NCBI GenBank assembly: GCA_017620115.1
Contig: JAFZRB010000214.1
Location: forward strand, 1 to 20,026
Length of the DNA stretch: 20,026 nt
From: Clostridia bacterium
GTDB taxonomy: Bacteria > Bacillota > Clostridia > Christensenellales > Aristaeellaceae
Reading direction: 5' to 3'
Numbering within the stretch: position 1 is the stretch's first letter; every line of letters begins with the position of its first letter. This document shows positions 12,919-20,026 of this stretch, piece by piece. A model generated the notes under the pieces. The model did not search any database. It saw only the letters and a program-made list of their open reading frames with translations, and was not told where the DNA came from. Both the position numbers and the translations under genes were made by a program.

Positions 12919-13140
12919 TTAAGACTTGCTGCGCCAGGTGATGCGTCCCCTGGCCAGATCATAGGGTGACAGTTCTATCGTTACCTTGTCGCCCGGATAG
13001 ATGCGGATGTAGTTCATTCTCATCTTGCCGGAAACATGGGCCAGAACCTTGTGCCCGTTGGGCAGTTCTACCTCAAAAACGGCGTTCGGAAAGGACTCCG
13101 TGACGACGCCTTCCACTTCAATAACATCTGATTTGGACAA
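12919..13140 (-). CDS. infA: Translation initiation factor IF-1, TTG start
   Basis: This 73-residue protein is an S1/OB-fold factor that binds the 30S A site during initiation. The family sequence VIEVEGVVTESFPNAVFEVELPNGHKVLAHVSGKMRMNYIRIYPGDKV is intact and full length. The start codon appears to be TTG at 13140. It gives the expected MSKSD N-terminus and has AAGGAGG 9 bases upstream, while no in-frame ATG exists that would keep the first strand. It begins 4 bases after the KOW gene stop. Confidence 0.97.
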   Translation of the reverse strand: MSKSDVIEVEGVVTESFPNAVFEVELPNGHKVLAHVSGKMRMNYIRIYPGDKVTIELSPYDLARGRITWRSKS

Positions 13141-13144
13141 ATTC

Positions 13145-13429
13145 TCACGCCTCCTTCTGCCTGTACGCTGAGAGCCATTTGCGGATCTCGTGGTTCTCCA
13201 CGGTCTCGCCGGCCGCCAGCCTCTCCTGCAAACCGGAAATTGTTGCCTCGGTGACGAACAGGTGCTTCACGCGCTTCCGCTTCGGTTTCTCGAAGCCGCG
13301 CCGCCCGCCGTCTGCGATCAGCGCGAACTCGTCTCCGTCCAGCGCGATGACGACGAAGTAATCTCCCTCGTCGCGCCCCGCCTTCGATCGAACGATCCGG
13401 CCCGTCTCGACTTTCCATTCCCTCTTCAT
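13145..13429 (-). CDS. KOW-domain RNA-binding protein (L14e/L6e/L27e-like)
   Basis: This 94-residue protein has a KOW-type beta barrel at the N-terminus: a GRIVRSKAGRDEGDYFVVIALDGDEFALIADG stretch (11-42), followed by a basic patch, EKPKRKRVKHLF (47-58). Firmicutes commonly carry this gene between map and infA, where it is annotated as ribosomal protein L14E/L6E/L27E-like. Its precise role is not established; binding to rRNA or the ribosome is inferred from fold and location. Its ATG overlaps the map stop (ATGA), and infA follows after 4 bases, so translation is tightly coupled. Confidence 0.9.
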   Translation of the reverse strand: MKREWKVETGRIVRSKAGRDEGDYFVVIALDGDEFALIADGGRRGFEKPKRKRVKHLFVTEATISGLQERLAAGETVENHEIRKWLSAYRQKEA

Positions 13430-14199
13430 GCTGGGAACCTCCGCGTCGGGGCGTCCGGCCAGCTCAGTATCTCCGGGTCACCTTCCGTCACGACCAGCGT
13501 GTGCTCGTAGTGGGAGCACCAGCTGTGGTCGCGGGTGATAATTGTCCACCCATTGTCATCTCTGTAAATCGGCCATCGCCCGCGGGCGATCATGGGCTCG
13601 ATGGTGAAAACCATGCCGGGCCTCAGGCGCACCCCACGGCCGGCCGTTCCAAAGTTGGGTACGCTCGGATCCTCGTGCATCTCGCGGCCGATGCCGTGTC
13701 CGCACAGATCGCGAATGACCCCGTAGCCGTTTTTCTCGGCGTGCTCCTGAACCGCGTGGCCGATATCGCCGATGCGGTTACCCGCGCGGGCCTGACTGAG
13801 GCCGATCCAGAAGCATTCCTCGGTAACGCGAATCAGCCGTTCGGTTTCCGGCGAAGCCTTGCCCACTGCCACGGAAAACGCGCTGTCCGACTGCCAGCCG
13901 TCAAGCATCAGGGTGCAGTCGACGGAGAGGAGGTCGCCCTCCTCCAGGGGTTTGTTCGTGGGGAAACCGTGCACAACTTCATCATTCACCGAGGCGCAGA
14001 TGGAGGCGGGAAAGCCCTCGTAGCCCTTCGAGGTGGGGATGGCGCCGGCGTCCCGGATCAGCTTTTCGGCCGTCTGGTCGATGAAAGCCGTGGTGACGCC
14101 GGGCTCGACGAGCTTCCTGAGTTCCTCCAGCACCTGGTGAAGAAGCGCACCCGCTCTTCGCATCTTACCGATCTCTTCGGCAGATTTTATCGTAATCAT
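13426..14199 (-). CDS. map: Methionine aminopeptidase, type I
   Basis: This 257-residue metalloprotease removes the initiator Met from new proteins whose second residue is small. All five metal ligands of the pita-bread fold are seen: Asp94, Asp105, His168, Glu201 and Glu232. The substrate-contacting His77 (NDEVVHGFP) and His175 (GREMHEDP) are also present. There is no N-terminal zinc-finger extension, so it is the short type I form. The start overlaps the adk stop by 4 bases (ATGA), as does its own stop with the KOW gene. Confidence 0.97.
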   Translation of the reverse strand: MITIKSAEEIGKMRRAGALLHQVLEELRKLVEPGVTTAFIDQTAEKLIRDAGAIPTSKGYEGFPASICASVNDEVVHGFPTNKPLEEGDLLSVDCTLMLDGWQSDSAFSVAVGKASPETERLIRVTEECFWIGLSQARAGNRIGDIGHAVQEHAEKNGYGVIRDLCGHGIGREMHEDPSVPNFGTAGRGVRLRPGMVFTIEPMIARGRWPIYRDDNGWTIITRDHSWCSHYEHTLVVTEGDPEILSWPDAPTRRFPA

Positions 14200-14825
14200 A
14201 GTTCAACCGCCAGGGCTTTTCCGATCTCGGCGGTGACGACTTCCATGGGAAGATCGCCGTCCACTTCCTTCAGGAGGCCCTTCTGCGCGTAAAACGCGGT
14301 CAGCGGACTGGTTTCGGCGTGGTAAACGCTCAGCCGGTTCGCGATGGTGGCGGGGTTATCGTCCGCTCTCTGAACCAGTTCCGCGCCGCAGTTCGGGCAG
14401 ATCTTCTCATCCGCGAGTTTCGTGATGTGGAAGGTGCCGCTGCACTTCGGGCAGAACCGGCGGCCGGAGAGCCGGGCGATGAGCTTCTCGTCGGCCACAG
14501 CGATGTTGACCGCCGCGTCAAGCTGCGAAAATTCGGCGAGGGCTTCGGCCTGAAGGAGATTGCGGGGAAAGCCGTCCAGCAGGTAACCGTTTTTGCAGTC
14601 GTCCTCGCTGAGGCGTTCCCGAACCATCTCGATGGTGACGGAGTCCGGAACCAGCTTGCCCTGCTCGATGAACGCCCTGGCCTTGAGGCCGGTGGGCGTT
14701 CCCTCGCGCATGGCTTTGCGGAACATATCGCCGGTGGAAATGTGCGGAATACGCAGGGCCTGGCTCACAACCGCGGCCTGCGTGCCTTTGCCCGCTCCGG
14801 GAGGGCCAAGAAAAACCAAATTCAT
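14196..14825 (-). CDS. adk: Adenylate kinase, zinc-containing LID
   Basis: This 209-residue enzyme interconverts ATP and AMP with two ADP. The P-loop GPPGAGKGT (7-15), the AMP-binding region HISTGDMFR (28-36) and DGFPRN (84-89) are intact. The LID domain carries Cys125, Cys128, Cys143 and Cys146, the four-Cys zinc site usual in Gram-positive adenylate kinases. It follows secY after 15 bases with GGGAGG 8 bases before its ATG, and overlaps map by 4 bases. Confidence 0.97.
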   Translation of the reverse strand: MNLVFLGPPGAGKGTQAAVVSQALRIPHISTGDMFRKAMREGTPTGLKARAFIEQGKLVPDSVTIEMVRERLSEDDCKNGYLLDGFPRNLLQAEALAEFSQLDAAVNIAVADEKLIARLSGRRFCPKCSGTFHITKLADEKICPNCGAELVQRADDNPATIANRLSVYHAETSPLTAFYAQKGLLKEVDGDLPMEVVTAEIGKALAVEL

Positions 14826-14840
14826 TCAGACGCCTCCCGA

Positions 14841-16091
14841 TTATTTCAGGAATCCCTTGTAATGACGCATCTCCATCTGCGCCTGGAGCTGACGGGCCGT
14901 CTCGATGGCGACGCTGACTGCAATCAGCAGGGAGCTGGCCGCGAGGGGCAGGTTCAGGCCGACCAACCGATAGAAGAAGGTGGGCAGCGTGGCCAGAACA
15001 GCCAGGAACAGGGCGCCGAACAGGGTGATGCGCCGGCTGATCTTGGAGATGTAATCCGCAGTGGGCTTGCCCTGGCGAATGCCGGGGATCATGCCGCCGT
15101 TCTGCTGGATGTTCTTGCTCATCTCAATCGGGTTGAAGGTGATCGAGGTGTAGAAGAACGTGAAGCCGAAGATCATGAGCGCGAAGATGAGCATATACCA
15201 GCCGCTGCGGCCGTAGAACGTATCCCACCACTTCGCCGCGCCGGAGTTCGGCATGAAGGAGAAGATGGTGCTCGGGAACTGCATGATCGCCGACGCGAAG
15301 ATCAGCGGCAGCACGCCGGAGGCGTTCAGCTTCAGCGGGATATGCGTGGTCTGGCCGCCGTACATCCGGCGTCCGACCATGCGCTTGGCGTATTGGATCG
15401 GTATGCGGCGCTCGGCCAGATCGACCAGCGTGACCGCCACGATCATGGCCAGGCTCAGGATCAGCACCACCAGGCCGGCCCAGATGGACACGGCGCCAAC
15501 CGCGATGTTGCGCACATAGCTGACGATCTGAGCGGACAGGCGCGCGATAATGCCGGCGAAAATCAGCAGCGAAATGCCGTTGCCGATGCCGTTCTCATTG
15601 ATGCGCTCGCCGATCCACATGGCCAGCGCGGTGCCTGCGGAGAGGCACAGGCCGATGGTGATGTAGTTATACCACGCGGTGTTCTTGGACGCGCCCAGAC
15701 CGACGGAGAGGGCGATCGCCTGGAGGAATCCCAAACCGACCGTGACATAGCGGGTGATCTGCGCAATCTTCTTGCGGCCTTCCTCGCCTTCCTTCTGGAG
15801 AGCCTCCAGCTTCGGAATCGCGACGCAGAGCAGCTGCATAATAATCGACGCATTGATGTAGGGCGTGATACCCATCGCCATGATGGTGAAATTCTCCAGA
15901 TTGGAACCGGTCATGGTGTTCATGAAGTCCAGCAGGCTGATGCCGGCCACGGCCGCGGCCACGGTCTCCCGATCGACGCCGGGCGTCGGCACGAAGCACA
16001 GCAGCCGGTAGAGCAGCAGCATGAACAGGGTATAGAGAATCTTCTTGCGAAGATCAGCGATCTTCCATGCGTTGCGCAGCGTTTCCCACAT
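14841..16091 (-). CDS. secY: Protein translocase subunit SecY
   Basis: This 416-residue membrane protein forms the central channel of the Sec translocon with SecE and SecG. About ten hydrophobic helices can be traced (roughly 18-35, 66-92, 113-133, 143-162, 174-194, 203-223, 257-276, 299-318, 355-374 and 380-397). Family signatures are MGITPYINASIIMQLL (73-88), ERINENGIGNGISLLIF (162-178), the cytosolic loop LAERRIPIQYAKR (225-237), NGGMIPGIRQGKPTADYI (331-348) and the end ETARQLQAQMEMRHYKGFL. Length is slightly short but within the family range. It starts 1 base after the rplO stop, with GAGGTG inside the end of rplO. Confidence 0.98.
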   Translation of the reverse strand: MWETLRNAWKIADLRKKILYTLFMLLLYRLLCFVPTPGVDRETVAAAVAGISLLDFMNTMTGSNLENFTIMAMGITPYINASIIMQLLCVAIPKLEALQKEGEEGRKKIAQITRYVTVGLGFLQAIALSVGLGASKNTAWYNYITIGLCLSAGTALAMWIGERINENGIGNGISLLIFAGIIARLSAQIVSYVRNIAVGAVSIWAGLVVLILSLAMIVAVTLVDLAERRIPIQYAKRMVGRRMYGGQTTHIPLKLNASGVLPLIFASAIMQFPSTIFSFMPNSGAAKWWDTFYGRSGWYMLIFALMIFGFTFFYTSITFNPIEMSKNIQQNGGMIPGIRQGKPTADYISKISRRITLFGALFLAVLATLPTFFYRLVGLNLPLAASSLLIAVSVAIETARQLQAQMEMRHYKGFLK

Positions 16092-16092
16092 G

Positions 16093-16533
16093 TCAGATCA
16101 CCTCGGCCTTCCCGCCGGCCGCCTCGATCTTTTCCTTGGCGCTGGCGGTGAATTTGGAGGCCTGAACGGTGAGCTTCTTGGTGAGCTCGCCGCCGCCCAT
16201 GATTTTGATGCCGTCGTCGATCTTCTTGATGATGCCGTACTCGATCAGCTCGACGGGGGTGACCGTCGCGCCGTCCTCGAACACCTCGAGGCGATCCACG
16301 TTGATGGCGACGTATTCGATGCGGAAGCGGTTGTAGAAACCACGCTTCGGCAGACGGCGCACCAGAGGCATCTGGCCGCCCTCAAATCCCGGACGCTTGC
16401 CGCCGCCGGAGCGGGCCTTCGCGCCCTTGTGACCTTTACCGGAAGTCTTGCCCAGACCGGAGCCAACGCCGCGTCCAAGACGCTTGGGCGCCGTGGTCGA
16501 CCCGAAAGCAGGCTTGAGTTCGTGCAGTTTCAT
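16093..16533 (-). CDS. rplO: 50S ribosomal protein L15 (uL15)
   Basis: This 146-residue protein has the Gly/Lys/Arg-rich N-terminal extension that threads into 23S rRNA (RLGRGVGSGLGKTSGKGHKG, GKRPGFEGGQMPLVRRLPKRGF) and the globular C-terminal half with KLTVQASKFTASAKEKIEAAGG. Full length. It follows rpmD after 13 bases and precedes secY with a 1-base gap, in standard spc operon order. Confidence 0.98.
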   Translation of the reverse strand: MKLHELKPAFGSTTAPKRLGRGVGSGLGKTSGKGHKGAKARSGGGKRPGFEGGQMPLVRRLPKRGFYNRFRIEYVAINVDRLEVFEDGATVTPVELIEYGIIKKIDDGIKIMGGGELTKKLTVQASKFTASAKEKIEAAGGKAEVI

Positions 16534-16546
16534 GTATCGACCCTCC

Positions 16547-16729
16547 TTAGTCCTCGATTTCCTCGACCTTCACCATGTGCTTCACGCGGAAGATCATGCC
16601 GCGGGTGGCGGGGTTGTCCTGCTTGATGACCGTCTGGCCGATCTTGTGCAGGCCCAGCGCCTCGATCGTGGCGATCTGCTTGCGCAGGCAGGCGATGGTG
16701 GATTTAGTCTGCGTAATTTTCAGCTTCAT
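16547..16729 (-). CDS. rpmD: 50S ribosomal protein L30 (uL30)
   Basis: This 60-residue protein has the typical small-form L30 sequence, MKLKITQTKSTIACLRKQ followed by TIEALGLHKIGQTV and NPATRGMIFRVKHMVKVEEI. The short bacterial form is about 58-60 residues, so it is complete. It has a GGGGGG-type ribosome binding site and sits 13 bases after rpsE. Confidence 0.97.
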   Translation of the reverse strand: MKLKITQTKSTIACLRKQIATIEALGLHKIGQTVIKQDNPATRGMIFRVKHMVKVEEIED

Positions 16730-16742
16730 TTTTGTGCCCCCC

Positions 16743-17240
16743 TTAGTCCTGCAGCTCTTCGACCGTCTTGCCGCGAAGCTTGGCGATCTGCTCCGCGTTG
16801 CGAAGCTGCTTCAGGCCTTCCAGCGTGGCCTTGACCATGTTGATCGGGTTGTTGGAGCCGATCGACTTGGTGCGGATGTTCTTCACGCCCGCGGCCTCCA
16901 GAACCTGACGCACAGGGCCGCCGGCGATCAGGCCGGTGCCTTCCGGAGCCGGCATCAGCAGAACGCGGCCGGTACCGTAGATGCCGAGCACCTCGTGCGG
17001 AATGGTGGTGCCCACGAGGGAGATCGTCACCATGTTCTTCTTGGCGTCCTCGGTTCCCTTGCGGATGGCCTCGGGAATTTCAACCGCCTTGCCCATGCCG
17101 CAGCCAATGCGGCCCTTCTCGTCGCCAACCACCATCAGGGCGCTGAATCGCATATTGCGGCCGCCCTTGACGGTCTTGCTTACACGGTTGACCGCGACAA
17201 GCTTTTCCTTGAATTCGCTAACCTGCTCGTTGCGCTGCAT
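16743..17240 (-). CDS. rpsE: 30S ribosomal protein S5 (uS5)
   Basis: This 165-residue protein has the N-terminal double-stranded RNA-binding domain (EKLVAVNRVSKTVKGGRNMRFSALMVVGDEKGRIGCGMGKA) and the C-terminal domain with GTGRVLLMPAPEGTGLIAGGPVR and SIGSNNPINMVKATLEGL. S5 lines the mRNA entry channel and affects decoding accuracy; the spectinomycin loop region (VSKTVKGGR) looks normal. It follows rplR after 18 bases with GGAGG upstream. Confidence 0.98.
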   Translation of the reverse strand: MQRNEQVSEFKEKLVAVNRVSKTVKGGRNMRFSALMVVGDEKGRIGCGMGKAVEIPEAIRKGTEDAKKNMVTISLVGTTIPHEVLGIYGTGRVLLMPAPEGTGLIAGGPVRQVLEAAGVKNIRTKSIGSNNPINMVKATLEGLKQLRNAEQIAKLRGKTVEELQD

Positions 17241-17258
17241 GCGTGCATACCTCCTGAT

Positions 17259-17627
17259 TTAGAAGTCCAGGCCGGCTTCGCGAGCGCCAGCGGCCAGCTC
17301 GGCCACACGGCCGGTGTAGATATAGCCACCGCGGTCGAAGACGACTGTCTTGATGCCGGCAGCCTGAGCGCGCTCGGCGACGATCTTGCCGACCAGCTTC
17401 GCGGCGCCCTTCTTGTCGACCTCGCCGATCTGAGCGGCGATATCCTTCTCTACGGTCGAGGCGGCGGCCAGGGTCTTGCCCACGGTGTCGTCGATCACCT
17501 GCGCGTAGATGTGAGCATTGCTCCTGTAAACGCAGAGCCGGGGACGTTCGGTCGTGCCGCTGATCTTCTTGCGGACGCGCGCATGTCGAATGACTCTGAT
17601 CTCATTGCGATCCTGTTTTTTGAACAT
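17259..17627 (-). CDS. rplR: 50S ribosomal protein L18 (uL18)
   Basis: This 122-residue protein shows the L18 core RLCVYRSNAHIYAQVIDD and VGKIVAERAQAAGIKTVVFDRGGYIYTGRVAELAAGAREAGLDF. It binds 5S rRNA together with L5 and forms part of the central protuberance. Length is normal. It follows rplF after 18 bases, with GGGAG before the ATG. Confidence 0.98.
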   Translation of the reverse strand: MFKKQDRNEIRVIRHARVRKKISGTTERPRLCVYRSNAHIYAQVIDDTVGKTLAAASTVEKDIAAQIGEVDKKGAAKLVGKIVAERAQAAGIKTVVFDRGGYIYTGRVAELAAGAREAGLDF

Positions 17628-17645
17628 GAGCGTTCACTCCCTTAC

Positions 17646-18191
17646 TTACTTCTTGCCGGCTTTGCCTTCCTTATGACGGACGTACTCGCCCGTATAACGA
17701 ATGCCCTTGCCATGATACGGTTCAGGCTTGCGGATATCGCGGATATCGGCCGCGATCGCGCCAACCTGCTGCTTGTCAATGCCCTTCACGATGATCTGCG
17801 TGGGGGCCGGCGTCTCAAACGTGATGTGCTCGGGCGCATCCACGTTCACCGGGTGCGAGAAGCCGATGTTGATGACCAGCTTCGTGGGGCTCTCGGCCTG
17901 GGCGCGGTAGCCAACGCCAACCAGCTCGAGGGTCTTGGTGTAGCCGGCGGTGACGCCGGTGACCATGTTCGCGATCAGCGCGCGATACAGGCCGTGCAGC
18001 GCGCGATGTACCTTATCGTCAGAGGGGCGGGAAATATGCAGATGGCCGCCTTCCTGCTTGACGGTGATGTCCTTGTTTACCTTCTGAGACAGTTCACCCT
18101 TGGGGCCTTTGACGGTGACGAGATTATCGTCGTCGATCGTCACGGTAACCCCGGCGGGCACTGCGATCGGAAGTCTTCCGATTCGAGACAT
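17646..18191 (-). CDS. rplF: 50S ribosomal protein L6 (uL6)
   Basis: This 181-residue protein begins MSRIGRLPIAVPAGV and contains the two repeated L6 domains. The conserved C-terminal RKPEPYHGKGIRYTGEYVRHKEGKAGKK binds helix 97 of 23S rRNA near the factor-binding site. The start at 18191 is supported by GGAGGTG 8-10 bases upstream; the frame remains open for 18 further codons that read into the rpsH end and have no family resemblance. Confidence 0.98.
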   Translation of the reverse strand: MSRIGRLPIAVPAGVTVTIDDDNLVTVKGPKGELSQKVNKDITVKQEGGHLHISRPSDDKVHRALHGLYRALIANMVTGVTAGYTKTLELVGVGYRAQAESPTKLVINIGFSHPVNVDAPEHITFETPAPTQIIVKGIDKQQVGAIAADIRDIRKPEPYHGKGIRYTGEYVRHKEGKAGKK

Positions 18192-18210
18192 TATTCTTGC
18201 ACCTCCGTTA

Positions 18211-18609
18211 TTACCAGATGTAGGCCAGCACTTCGCCGCCCACACCGGCCTTGCGGGCTTCTTTATCAGTCATGACGCCCTTGGAAGTCGAAACGATCGC
18301 GATGCCCAGGCCGCCCAGAACCTTCGGCAGCTCATCGCTCCTGGCGTAAACGCGCAGGCCAGGGGTCGAAATGCGCTTCAGGCCGTTGATAACAGACTGT
18401 TTGCCCTCAGCATACTTCAGCACGATCTTGATCTGCCCCTGCAGGCCGTCGTCGATATAGTCAACAGACTTGATATAGCCTTCTTCCAGCAGGATCTTGG
18501 CGATCGCCTTCTTCATGTTGGAAGTGGGGATGGTCACGGTATCATGTCTGGCAGTGAGGGCGTTGCGGATGCGGGTCAGCATATCCGCGATGGGATCATT
18601 CATCAGCAT
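18211..18609 (-). CDS. rpsH: 30S ribosomal protein S8 (uS8)
   Basis: This 132-residue protein is typical S8: NDPIADMLTRIRNALTARHDTVTIP at the N-terminus and the RNA-binding STPGLRVYARSDELPKVLGGLGIAIVSTSKGVMTDKEAR toward the C-terminus. S8 is a primary 16S binder and in enterobacteria represses the spc operon. Two starts are close (18609 and 18603). The first is preferred because GGAGG is 7 bases upstream of it, against 13 for the second. Confidence 0.98.
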   Translation of the reverse strand: MLMNDPIADMLTRIRNALTARHDTVTIPTSNMKKAIAKILLEEGYIKSVDYIDDGLQGQIKIVLKYAEGKQSVINGLKRISTPGLRVYARSDELPKVLGGLGIAIVSTSKGVMTDKEARKAGVGGEVLAYIW

Positions 18610-18639
18610 TGTGTAACCTCCTTCCGAGTCAGCCCAGCC

Positions 18640-18825
18640 TTACCAGCTTGCCTTTCTCACACCGGGAATCTCGCCCTTGTAGGCCAGTTCACGGAAACAA
18701 ATCCTGCACACGCCGTATTTGCGAAGCACGGAATGCGGACGGCCGCAGATGCGGCAGCGCGTGTAAGCACGGGTCGAGAATTTCGGGGCTCTCGCCTGCT
18801 TAATTTTCATTGAAGTCTTTGCCAC
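18640..18825 (-). CDS. rpsN: 30S ribosomal protein S14, short zinc type (uS14)
   Basis: This 61-residue protein is the short type Z form of S14. Cys24, Cys27, Cys40 and Cys43 (RCRICGRP and VCRICFRE) form a zinc site, and it ends with the conserved EIPGVRKASW. It sits in the spc operon between rplE and rpsH as in most Gram-positive bacteria. A zinc-free long paralogue, if any, is not in this window. Confidence 0.98.
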   Translation of the reverse strand: MAKTSMKIKQARAPKFSTRAYTRCRICGRPHSVLRKYGVCRICFRELAYKGEIPGVRKASW

Positions 18826-18843
18826 GCGAATTTTCCTCCTTCA

Positions 18844-19386
18844 TCAAGCCTGCGCGAACGGCATACCCAGCAGGCGCAGCAGTTCCTTCGCTTCTTCGTC
18901 GGTTCTGGCGGTGGTCACGAAAACCATCTCCATACCGCGGATCTTCTCGATCTTGTCGTAATCGATTTCGGGGAAGATCAGCTGCTCGCGAACGCCCAGG
19001 GCGTAGTTGCCGCGGCCGTCGAAGGCCTTGTCGGACACGCCGCGGAAGTCGCGCATGCGGGGCAGAACGATGTTCATCAGCTTGTCGGCGAACTCATACA
19101 TGCGATCGTTGCGCAGCGTAACCTTCGCGCCGACGTTCATGCCTTCACGAACCTTGAAGTTTGCGATGGACTTCTTCGCCTTGGTAACCAGCGGCTTCTG
19201 GCCGGAGATCGTGGCGAGCTCGCTCACAGCGATGTCCATGGACTTGGCGTTGTCCTTGCAGTCGCCCAGGCCCATGTTCAGAACGATCTTTTCAAGCCTG
19301 GGAACCTGATTGATGTTGCCATACTGGAACTTCTGCTGAAGCGCCGGAATGACTTCGCTTACGTACTTATCCTTCAATCTGGCCAC
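18844..19386 (-). CDS. rplE: 50S ribosomal protein L5 (uL5)
   Basis: This 180-residue protein carries QVPRLEKIVLNMGLGD, the P-site-loop region ATISGQKPLVTKAKKSIANFKVREG, and the C-terminal RDFRGVSDKAFDGRGNYALGVREQLIFPEIDYDKIEKIRGMEMVFVTTA. It binds 5S rRNA and contacts P-site tRNA and S13. It is complete, with a 21-base gap after rplX and 18 bases before rpsN. Confidence 0.98.
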   Translation of the reverse strand: MARLKDKYVSEVIPALQQKFQYGNINQVPRLEKIVLNMGLGDCKDNAKSMDIAVSELATISGQKPLVTKAKKSIANFKVREGMNVGAKVTLRNDRMYEFADKLMNIVLPRMRDFRGVSDKAFDGRGNYALGVREQLIFPEIDYDKIEKIRGMEMVFVTTARTDEEAKELLRLLGMPFAQA

Positions 19387-19407
19387 TTAAATGAACCTCC
19401 CTCTCGA

Positions 19408-19749
19408 TCAATTGTCGATGGTCGCGCCGCACTTTTTGCACATGCGGACCTTCTGAGGCTTCTGGCCTTCTGCTTCAACGAACTTGTGCGCAATGCGGGT
19501 AGCCTTCTTGCAGCTCGGGCAGACCAGCATAACCTTGCAGGCGGGGATGGCGGCTTCCTTCTCGATGATGCCGCCGGGCATGCCCTGTCCGCGCGGCTTC
19601 TGGTGCTTCTTCACCATGGCGACGCCTTCGACAACGATCTTGCCCTTGGCCGGGAAGGCTTTCTGGATCTTGCCTTCCTTGCCCTTATCCTTGCCGGAGA
19701 TCACAACGACGGTGTCGCCGGCCTTGACGCTCAGTTTCGGTGCAGTCAA
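19408..19749 (-). CDS. rplX: 50S ribosomal protein L24 (uL24), TTG start and zinc ribbon
   Basis: This 113-residue protein has the N-terminal KOW motif (VKAGDTVVVISGKDKGKEGKI, 8-28) and VEGVAMVKKHQKP (40-52), typical of L24, an early assembly initiator of the 50S subunit. The C-terminal part has Cys77, Cys80, Cys104 and Cys107 (VCPSC and MCKKC), a likely zinc ribbon found in many but not all bacterial L24 proteins. The start is taken as TTG at 19749, since GGAGGTG ends 6 bases before it. A TTG five codons earlier and a GTG between them lie on the ribosome binding site itself. The gap to rplN is 16 bases. Confidence 0.95.
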   Translation of the reverse strand: MTAPKLSVKAGDTVVVISGKDKGKEGKIQKAFPAKGKIVVEGVAMVKKHQKPRGQGMPGGIIEKEAAIPACKVMLVCPSCKKATRIAHKFVEAEGQKPQKVRMCKKCGATIDN

Positions 19750-19765
19750 TTTACACACCTCCAAA

Positions 19766-20026
<261 letters not shown>

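Noticed and set aside
14319..18275. Very long plus-strand open frames opposite adk-secY (610 codons) and opposite rpmD-rplF (566 codons)
   Set aside because: They run across several conserved ribosomal and secretion genes on the other strand, have no recognisable domain, and are expected from high GC at third positions.

Overview
The window looks like chromosomal DNA of a GC-rich, anaerobic member of the Clostridia. The basis is the Firmicutes-type order of the spc and alpha ribosomal protein operons, including a KOW-domain gene between map and infA. Also consistent are strong GGAGG ribosome binding sites on nearly every gene, an S14 of the short zinc type, a DUF1846 protein, a rubredoxin domain and a DtxR-family regulator. 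The genus cannot be named from this sequence.

Layout. 1-660: the 3' end of a rubredoxin-domain protein, coupled to a GNAT acetyltransferase and closed by a strong hairpin. 690-2623: a minus-strand two-gene operon of a PfkB-type sugar kinase and a TIM-barrel sugar isomerase/epimerase, with a clear sigma-A promoter. 2624-2908: a palindromic repeat element. 2909-4978: a plus-strand unit of a DUF1846 (UPF0371) protein and a small DtxR/MntR-like regulator, ended by a strong terminator. 4987-6598: an ECF sigma factor and an overlapping membrane-anchored partner, probably its anti-sigma factor, behind an ECF-type promoter. 6600-7757: a low-GC island with one HAD-family hydrolase, preceded by several hairpins and a 26-base tRNA-like 5' fragment, and with a promoter bracketed by four GGGGAAT-like sites. 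7758-9354: rfbD-rfbC for dTDP-rhamnose, with a near-consensus promoter. 9379-9593: a second palindromic repeat element with the same outer ends as the first.

9612 to the end is the minus-strand ribosomal protein / transcription / secretion cluster: rplN (partial), rplX, rplE, rpsN, rpsH, rplF, rplR, rpsE, rpmD, rplO, secY, adk, map, KOW gene, infA, rpmJ, rpsM, rpsK, rpsD, rpoA, rplQ, then an intrinsic terminator. Gene order is canonical and gaps are mostly below 30 bases. The exceptions are 146 bases before rpsM and 62 before rpoA. Two genes, infA and rplX, appear to start with TTG.

Most of the window is ordinary core genome. The parts that deserve a second look are the two related palindromic elements, the low-GC HAD island with its operator-like promoter and tRNA-like fragment, the mixed metal-ligand set of the DtxR-like regulator beside a DUF1846 gene, and the long hairpin-rich leader of rpsM. 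I did not find a clearly new multi-gene system.
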